64,000 nt of DNA, from assembly GCA_026874595.1 (NCBI GenBank), contig CM049309.1, forward strand, positions 94,262,723-94,326,722, read 5' to 3'. The translations under genes were made by a program, and so were the position numbers. The notes below the pieces were generated by a model. It ran no database searches. It was given only the letters and a program-made list of their open reading frames with translations, and was not told the origin of the DNA. Source of the stretch: Sipunculus nudus (taxonomy: Eukaryota; Annelida; Sipuncula; Golfingiida; Sipunculidae). Positions 57,930 through 64,000 of this stretch are shown here, piece by piece (position 1 is the first letter of the stretch; each line of letters opens with the position of its first letter).

Positions 57930-59370
57930 TGGGCCGCGACCTGCATTCAACTACCCGTGACCCCCAAAACACTCCGCCCCTCTAAGAAAACCCCTAACAA
58001 AATAACGCCCCGTACCGTTTTTAGTATCAAAATAAACATACTTAGAACAAAAATACAACCACAAAACTAACAGAATCCACAGAACTCTCCCCTTTCTCCA
58101 ATATTACGAAATTTCTTTAAATAAAAATAAAAATCCTAAAAAATATTAGGGCCCGAAAACTGACAAAACCACCCCGACCATCAAACAAACATCGGATCCT
58201 AGCTGCAGCGGAAACACACTACACGTACTCCGCTGCAGCTGGCATCCCCCAATTAGCATATCTGGCCTTTACACCGGCTAAACCAACTCACACAACAACA
58301 AAACAATAAAAATAATCTCAAAAGCACCCTCTCCCCAAGAACGTGAATAAATTTACCCAATAATAATTCAGAAAGCACACGTCCCGACATGACATCGGCC
58401 CAAAATAATACTCGAGTAAATAATGAAAAAATAGAAAGAACACACACAAAACAAACCCCACTCCATTCCCCCCCCCCCCCCAAACATCGAATTTAAAAAA
58501 TTAGAGATCAAATAATATAGGGCAGCCCCGGAAGACCCCCTAAGGAGGTGTGAGTGAGGCCTTTTGTTTTGACTTTGCCGAACTGATTTCAAAAGGCCGA
58601 AGCGTAGTGAATGGGACAACCCCAGACAGACCAGACAAGACCCCCCACCAGTCCTTTTTAGGACTACCCCCCAAAAGTCCTTATCAGGACTAACACAATC
58701 ACACATCGACCTGGCAGCGGACAGACAGACAACTCTAGGTCCGCTGCCTCAAGACTAAGAACTCAAGACTCTAGACTCCAACCAAGACCAAACCAAGACT
58801 GGTAGCCCTGGAACAAGCCAAGAGAAGACAAGACCACCTGACAGCTGGAAACCCAAGCCAAACAGCAAGACAAGCAGAACAAGTCAAGAATCCCTGATAG
58901 TGGGCATGACAGACAACTTTAGGCCCACTGCTCGGGGACAAGCTGAAGACCAAGCCAAGACAGCCTTCCCGATCAAAGTCACAGGAAGTCCGGCTCTTCG
59001 CGGTAGGGTATGTTCTGTCGGCGACCTGGGTTTCTCTGCTGGTGTTGGGCCTGTCTGTTGTAGTGTGCAGTCTGCTCGGCTGTGTGCTCCTCGGGGATGT
59101 CGCTCGTGACCGGGTTCTAGGGGACGGCGGCTTTGCTGCTGATATTCGGTGCGGTGAGTGGCCCGCTCGGGGCTTTGTGGGTGTGGATGATGTAGCTTTC
59201 TCGGTCACCGGTGGGGGTATACGTTGGCGGCTCTTCGCGGCTTCTTGGCTTGGCTTGTGTGGCATCTATCGTCTCTTCAAAATTTTATAGTCTAAAGAGA
59301 CAGGCCGGGGCGGCTGTCCCAGACCACCTCAACCGTGTCTGTCTAGTGACTCAAAAGATCTAGCTAGACC
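57930..59370. other. GC-richer insert with clustered hairpins inside the Helentron
   Basis: Base composition differs from the AT-rich surroundings. Hairpins: agctgcagcgga/tccgctgcagct at 58201-58240; agtcct..aggact at 58650-58665 and 58676-58691; ggcagcgga/tccgctgcc at 58713-58748; agtgggc/gcccact at 58899-58929. Open frames exist on both strands (for example 58771-59265 minus), but they are low-complexity S/P/T/R-rich and match nothing I recognise. Confidence 0.4.
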
Positions 59371-59442
59371 TATATGTTTGTTCTTATGTACATAAATTGG
59401 TACATGTGTTTGTTATTGTTAACTTTATATGTATGTAAAGCA

Positions 59443-60400
59443 GCGTTGATCCATCTCCAAAAAAAAGGGGCTGCAAAAACAATCTGGAAAGCACAAGAAT
59501 CCCTATTGGATCAGGTGGTAATAGATATGACAAGCAAAAGGAAACTTGTGCATGGTCACTATGTAGCACTTAGCAGAGCAAGACAGATGAATGGCCTCTA
59601 CATACTGAATTTACTTGATCATAAAATTGCTACTGATCCTCAGGTCAAAAATGAAATGAACCGATTACGCAATGACATGCCTCTGAAAATGAATTTCAAA
59701 CAACCATCTGTTGAATCAAATAATTATTACAGGTGATCTACCATAACACGCGGTCCCTACATTTACATCATCAGGATGTAAAATCTGATTGCCATAAACT
59801 AAACGCCCAAATCATTGCTTTTGCAGAGTCACGCCTTTGCTCTAGAGACCAAAATGAAATATATGAAATACCTCATTACAAACTTATCAGAAATGATCAA
59901 ATAGCTGTCAGAGGAAAACAAACAAAAGACCACCTCATGGTTTAGCCATTTATATACATGATCAGCCGAATCCCCATGTAACCCTTCACCACCACACAAC
60001 ACCACATTTTGAGTCATCTCTTCTATATTCACACTCAGACTCCGTCACTTCAGATTGTTTTCCTCTATAGGTCACCCGCATGTCCCATCAGTAACTTCTT
60101 CTCTGAACTCCAAGTTTTAGTCTCTCAAGTTGACCTCAACCTGCCTATAGTGATCATGGGCGATTTCAATATTGACATTTCTAATATAATATATAACACC
60201 AAACTGATACAATTATGTCAACTCTTTAAATGTCAACAACTAGTCAGAGAACCAACGAATGACCATGGAAATACCATAGATCTTGTCTTTACTAGCTGTT
60301 TAAATGCTTCAGTTTCAACATTAGAAAACACATGGTAAGATCACAAGATATTATTAGCAACAATCCCCCATTCTTCACTTCAGATCAAACATGGCACTTC
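59443..60400 (+). pseudogene. Helentron Rep-helicase C-terminus plus AP-like endonuclease (EEP) domain, disrupted
   Basis: The first part (59443-59736) reads AKTIWKAQESLLDQVVIDMT then HGHYVALSRARQMNGLYIL, the last motifs of a Pif1-type helicase (Helitron RepHel). It stops at 59734, and the next frame opens IYHNTRSLHLHHQDV...IIAFAESRL, then after a frameshift near 59937 HGLAIYIHDQ, IVIMGDFNIDIS and NDHGNTIDLVFTS. GDFN, the N-terminal 'N.RSL...E.RL' and the ID.VF motifs define an endonuclease/exonuclease/phosphatase domain. Helicase followed directly by EEP is the known hallmark of Helentrons. The Rep and N-terminal helicase parts are missing and two frame breaks exist, so it is non-functional. 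Confidence 0.85.
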
Positions 60401-61167
60401 TCATAGCTTAACCTACCATTTCTTCTCTATAGATACCTTTGAGACATTCTGTTTCCTCTCCCATTCAGTAACAACTGCTTTCCAAAACATTCAGTGTTTA
60501 CTTTTCCATAATTATTTTGATGTATTAAATGTGTATTTTTATACTTGCAAATCTCCACTTCCTTCCTCTGCAATTTACAACATCTGGTCATTCCCAATGC
60601 AATATTTTAGACATATTCTTGTACATATTTGAAAAACTGATACTTCTATATTACTAATCCGCTCAACTACATAATACAAAAAAATTACATCTGTCAAAAT
60701 GAAATCTTACATACCTATATACAACAACGGTGATATAATTATATCTGTCACATTCAGCTGAGCGCCGTGACCCATGGGTCCCTTGTTAAACTTGATTAAT
60801 ATATGGCTCATCACCAAAGTAAGGTCAGGGTCACAGGACACACTTTTTTAGATGCTTCTTAAGCCAAACCTTTAATCCCAAACTTTCCATCTTCCACATT
60901 TTGCTCCCCTGCCAATAGTGGAAGAAACGGATGGAATATGGGTTCACAAGCTCGAAGGTCAAGGGCACAGGGCCCATCAATTCACAAATTAGTTAACGGA
61001 AGACAATACGAGTTTCACTGTTTTGATAGACAGATTGGCTTTAAACTTGATCACAGGACCAGCATTTAAAAAGCTCATAGCATATCCTTATTGAAAAATT
61101 CACCTGATTATAAAAATAATCTCATGATCGATTTCAGCTGAGCGCCGTGACCCACATGTCCCTTGTT

Positions 61168-61985
61168 CAAATTGCCATTGATGGCAGAGACCTGGATTTA
61201 AGAGCAAAACTGGAGCCAGTAGTCTTTTGCACATCTGCGTGAGATCTGCGAACATTGAACCTTGATTGACCTCATATTCTTTGCACTGGGTGAGTAGCGT
61301 GCTTTTTGCTCTGTGTTAGTTGTAGCCTATCCTGGGAGTGGGTTATGAACCAGGCTGCTGATTTTCCTTGTCTCTTGCCTAAGGCAGACATGGCAGTGTT
61401 TTAGATGGTGTCCCGCGGGTACTTCCATCTCTCGCATACGTGTGCGCTTTGTGGGTTGGGCAGACGTTTCCTGGAGCTTGGATGTACACTACCACCTTCT
61501 CATGGTCTCTCCCATCTTACTCGTGTAGATGCGTAGTCTTCCCTCCTACTTGCAGTTTCACTCTTCTACACGTAAGAGTGGTCGGTGTCTCTTTCACTTT
61601 GGTAACTTCAGGTTTCCTTGACACTCTTCAGGATGCAGTCTCTTGTGTGAATGAGATCGATCTGGTGCCAGCGTTTGGAACTAGTTTGACTTCACGACAG
61701 ATTGTGCAGTTTCTTTCTGTTGACGAAGGGATTGGTGATACAGGGGTGGTGCTCATTCTTATTCTTTTTCCCAACTGCTAAGTGACCCAGGCAGATTGGC
61801 CAGCTGCAAAATCAGCCTCGACTCTTGCATTTAAATCCCCGAGGATGTATAACTATTGTTTCATGGGGACAACTCCCATGGTAGTGCTGAGCTCATCATA
61901 GAACGTTTTCTTTGTTTCCTCGGAGGAGGATGATGTTGGTGTATAGGTGTTTGCTAGTGCTGTTGTAGATTAAGGAACATTTCAG
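61168..61985 (-). pseudogene. LINE endonuclease domain remnant (left-hand fragment of the split LINE)
   Basis: The minus strand reads LANTYTPTSSSSEETKKTFY then DELSTTMGVV, a stop, ILGDLNARVEADFAAGQSAW, later WHQIDLIHTRD, RVKLQVGGKTTHLHE and finally KDYWLQFCS-stop-IQVSAIN at 61200. These correspond to EN motifs (Y.P......FY..L, LGD.NARVG, W..ID.....R, ..KL) and the EN-RT linker (DYWLQLCEDIQ.A...GN) of the same LINE family as 52714-53530. Several stops and frameshifts show it is dead. Plus-strand open frames here are antisense shadows. Confidence 0.8.
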
Positions 61986-64000
61986 TTCCTTGTGTTGTTG
62001 GCATGATGGATCCAAGCAGGTTGTTCTTGACATCGAAGGCCCCCTGTGCACTCTGTCCTCATCTGGCGTCCTTTGTTACCTTGAGGCAGACTTTGTCTAT
62101 TTGCAGTTTGCTGTTATGCCGTTGTCTTACGAGTGTCATTGCTTGCCGGAAACCTTCGATTTCGGCAACTGGTTTTGCAGTCGCGGATGTCTGTTTGTTA
62201 CTTGCCGGAAGATTTCGGCAAGTATGTTGATCAGTTCCGTATGTTTGTTTGTTTGTTTGTTTGTGTCCGCTCTACAGGTCACAAGTTTTAACCAATCGCT
62301 CTGAAACTTACGTAAAGAGTGTAAAATCGATTATCCTCGGTGCCTATTGTTTTTGGTTATGATCCATCAAAGGTCAATGTCAGGGTCACCAAAAACCCTA
62401 AAACTGTTTTTTCTGCATATCTTCGTCAATAATAATCGCAGCCACTCAAACTGTAGCTCATTCTATTCGCGACAAGATGGCGACTAGCGCAATTACAAAA
62501 TTGTTCAATTCTGCTGTTACCATTGACACGTATTTTGCGGAAAATTTCAAGAAATTTGAATTTTTTTTCTAACTTTGCCATTTTTAAAGCTAGAGACGTC
62601 CGGTTTTTTGCATTAGGTAGTATTATATGAGATGTTTATCATACAATAGAAGTCTCGTAGAATCTCGTGCCATTTCTCGTCAAACGAGATCTTTCGAGAT
62701 TTCATTTAATATGACCTAGAGGTCGCAATTTTTTAACAAAGGCTTTGAAAGTGATATATTTTGTGTCATTTATAAATATCTCGAAATTGTTTTCCATTTT
62801 TTGGAAATAGCCACCAGGAGGCGTGGTACATGAAACACTGTAACATATAATTTTTTCTGCAATATCTCAAAAAATATTAAACGTGACACCATTTTTTTGT
62901 CTTATCTGAAACTAGAATCATTGGCTTATTCCTGTGCACATTCAGCCTTGTGCTGCCGTTACAATGGTTACCAATTTTTGGGGTAAAACTTATCAATATC
63001 AAAATGTGCAGTTTTTGGCTTCTATATCCGTTAATATTTATGTTTCAAGGGTCTAGTTTTTTTTTTCATAAGGCTGCTTCCCCTTTGTTCTAAGTCATTA
63101 AATTCAAGTCTCGTCAAATTTCGCTCGGTTTATCGCCAAACAAGAAATTACGAGATTTCACAGAGATGCTTATAACTTGGTCCCCTTTTTTGGCTAAAGA
63201 GGAGTTGTTTTCAGCATTTTGTAGAAATTCAATAGCTCAACCGTATCAAACTGCAAATCTCGCATTATCTCCCGCCAAACCTGAATATTCGAGATTTCGA
63301 ACAAATGTCTGTATCTCGGTCGTATCTCGCACCATTTATCGTCAAACAAGATCATGGAACCATTCAAAGAAATGCCTAATAGTTTTCAGCAATTGACAGC
63401 GTCTGACATTCTCAGTCACATTATGTGATTATATAGCAATTCTCGTCAAATCTCGCCTCGTTTTTCCTCAAATGATGAAGAAACATCCAATTGCCGTGAG
63501 CACAAGTGACTTCAGGCTTGACCAGTAAGTGCCGGCAAGGCTATTACAGTTGCAAGTTGGCGTGCACGGTCGTCCATGAATCTCACAAAGCGGCATTGAA
63601 GGACATAAAGGACTGAAACTTGAAAATATGGAGTTTTTTGCTTCTATTTCTGTTAAATTTATACTACAGAGGTTTAGTGGTAGCATTCTCTTGATTTTAA
63701 GTCATTCGTTTGCAAGTCTCGTCAAATCTAGCCTGATTTTCCGAAAAATGAGAAAATACGAGATTCCACAGAAATCCTTATAACTTGATCCCGGTTTATG
63801 ATAAAGAGGAGCAGTTTTCAGCATTCGGTAGCATTTCAGAAGCTGAACATGGTTAAACCGAAAATCTCACCACATCTCGTATCATCTCCCGCCAAACGAG
63901 AATATTCGTGATTTGGAACAAATGTCTATATCTCGGTCATTTAAATTTTTCTATTGTTCAAGAACCACTTGATTAGTTTTAAGTGACAAAAGTGAATATC
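61986..64000. repeat. divergent repeat region, about 600-bp imperfect repeats
   Basis: Near 62150-62300 an element start is suggested by a cttgccggaagatttcggca + ag hairpin, a (gttt)n run and gtccgctctacaggtcacaa. From about 63040 two related blocks follow roughly 600 bp apart (63040-63250 and 63650-63850), sharing aagtctcgtcaaat, cgagatt(t/c)cacagaga/ccttataactt and gaggag..gttttcagcatt. Repeated tctcg/cgaga words dominate. No coding similarity was seen. The block runs off the window end. Confidence 0.45.

Larger units (their letters stand above)
53939..60787 (+). mobile_element. Helentron, 6.8 kb, carrying helicase-endonuclease remnants
   Basis: 5' agctcagctgactataagtc + atctgagctatag; 3' ttcagctgagcgccgtgacc + catgggtcccttgtt, the same ends as the non-autonomous elements in HELQ introns. 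The left third is three imperfect repeats of an AT-rich module (near 53.95, 54.7 and 55.4 kb). Poly-C/G runs lie near 55.18, 55.96, 56.61, 56.88 and 57.18 kb. A GC-richer block with hairpins fills 57.93-59.3 kb, and the coding remnant is at 59443-60400. It is the only visible copy here with coding sequence, so it is the best candidate relative of the enzyme source. Confidence 0.75.
53531..61167 (+). mobile_element. outer Helentron-like element inserted in the LINE
   Basis: Flank monomers with ggtcaaaggtcaaggtcaca and tatatatggcccacc occur at 53531-53938 and resume at 60788 (aatatatggctcatcacc, ggtcagggtcacagg). The 3' end is ttcagctgagcgccgtgacc then cacatgtcccttgtt at 61167. The left end was not located, but the LINE match stops at about 53531. 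The whole 53939-60787 element lies inside it. Confidence 0.6.

Noticed and set aside
58771-59265. 164-codon minus-strand frame, S/T/P/R-rich
   Set aside because: Low complexity, no recognised domain, lies in a transposon interior; also open on the other strand.
61440-62304. Plus-strand frames of about 75-113 codons
   Set aside because: The first is antisense to a decayed LINE endonuclease and the others lie in repeat sequence; no homology on the plus strand.

Overview
The window is eukaryotic. It has one long, intron-rich gene on the + strand and no operons, ribosome binding sites or prokaryotic signals. The gene is HELQ (POLQ-like, Hel308-family DNA helicase). Fifteen 3'-terminal coding exons can be placed base by base between 2449 and 48622 because splice sites, phases and the protein match to animal HELQ all agree. 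They encode 725 residues, from just before the DEXH motif to the stop codon. The N-terminal half, including Walker A, lies upstream of the window. Repeats of the preceding exon's 3' end fill bases 1-598. The large introns and the transposon mix (Helentron/Helitron families with short non-autonomous relatives, PIF/Harbinger, pogo/Tigger, LINEs) suggest an invertebrate, most likely a mollusc such as a bivalve. That assignment is inference.

Layout: 1-598, tandem copies of an upstream HELQ exon end with its splice donor; 600-2448, intron with a Helitron-like element; 2449-11695, exons A-G with short introns plus one 5.6-kb intron full of Helentron-type elements; 11.7-13.5 kb, minisatellites running into exon H; 13.6-24.2 kb, large introns around exon I with a deleted Tigger transposase, a LINE 3' end, a Helentron-type element, a TIR element and Helitron-like composites; 24.2-37.5 kb, exons J, K and L with about 10 kb of satellite; 37.7-47.3 kb, exon M, its donor satellite, Helitron-like elements and a pogo element; 47.3-48.6 kb, exons N and O; 48.6-50.5 kb, 3' UTR and flank; 50.5-52.7 kb, a Harbinger element inserted inside an inverted copy of itself; 52.7-62 kb, a minus-strand LINE split by a Helentron-like element that itself contains a 6.8-kb Helentron carrying helicase and endonuclease remnants; 62-64 kb, divergent repeats with no gene seen.

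The most unusual feature is that the tandem arrays are not placed at random. At least eight start or end exactly across a HELQ exon boundary: the pre-A donor, B donor, H acceptor, K acceptor, L acceptor, M donor, O acceptor, and the stop codon/3' UTR. Each unit carries 5-57 nt of exon plus the adjoining splice site. In the six splice-site arrays where I followed the exon's own frame into the unit, it reaches a stop codon within the unit. The gene therefore holds well over a hundred decoy splice junctions that would be non-productive if used.
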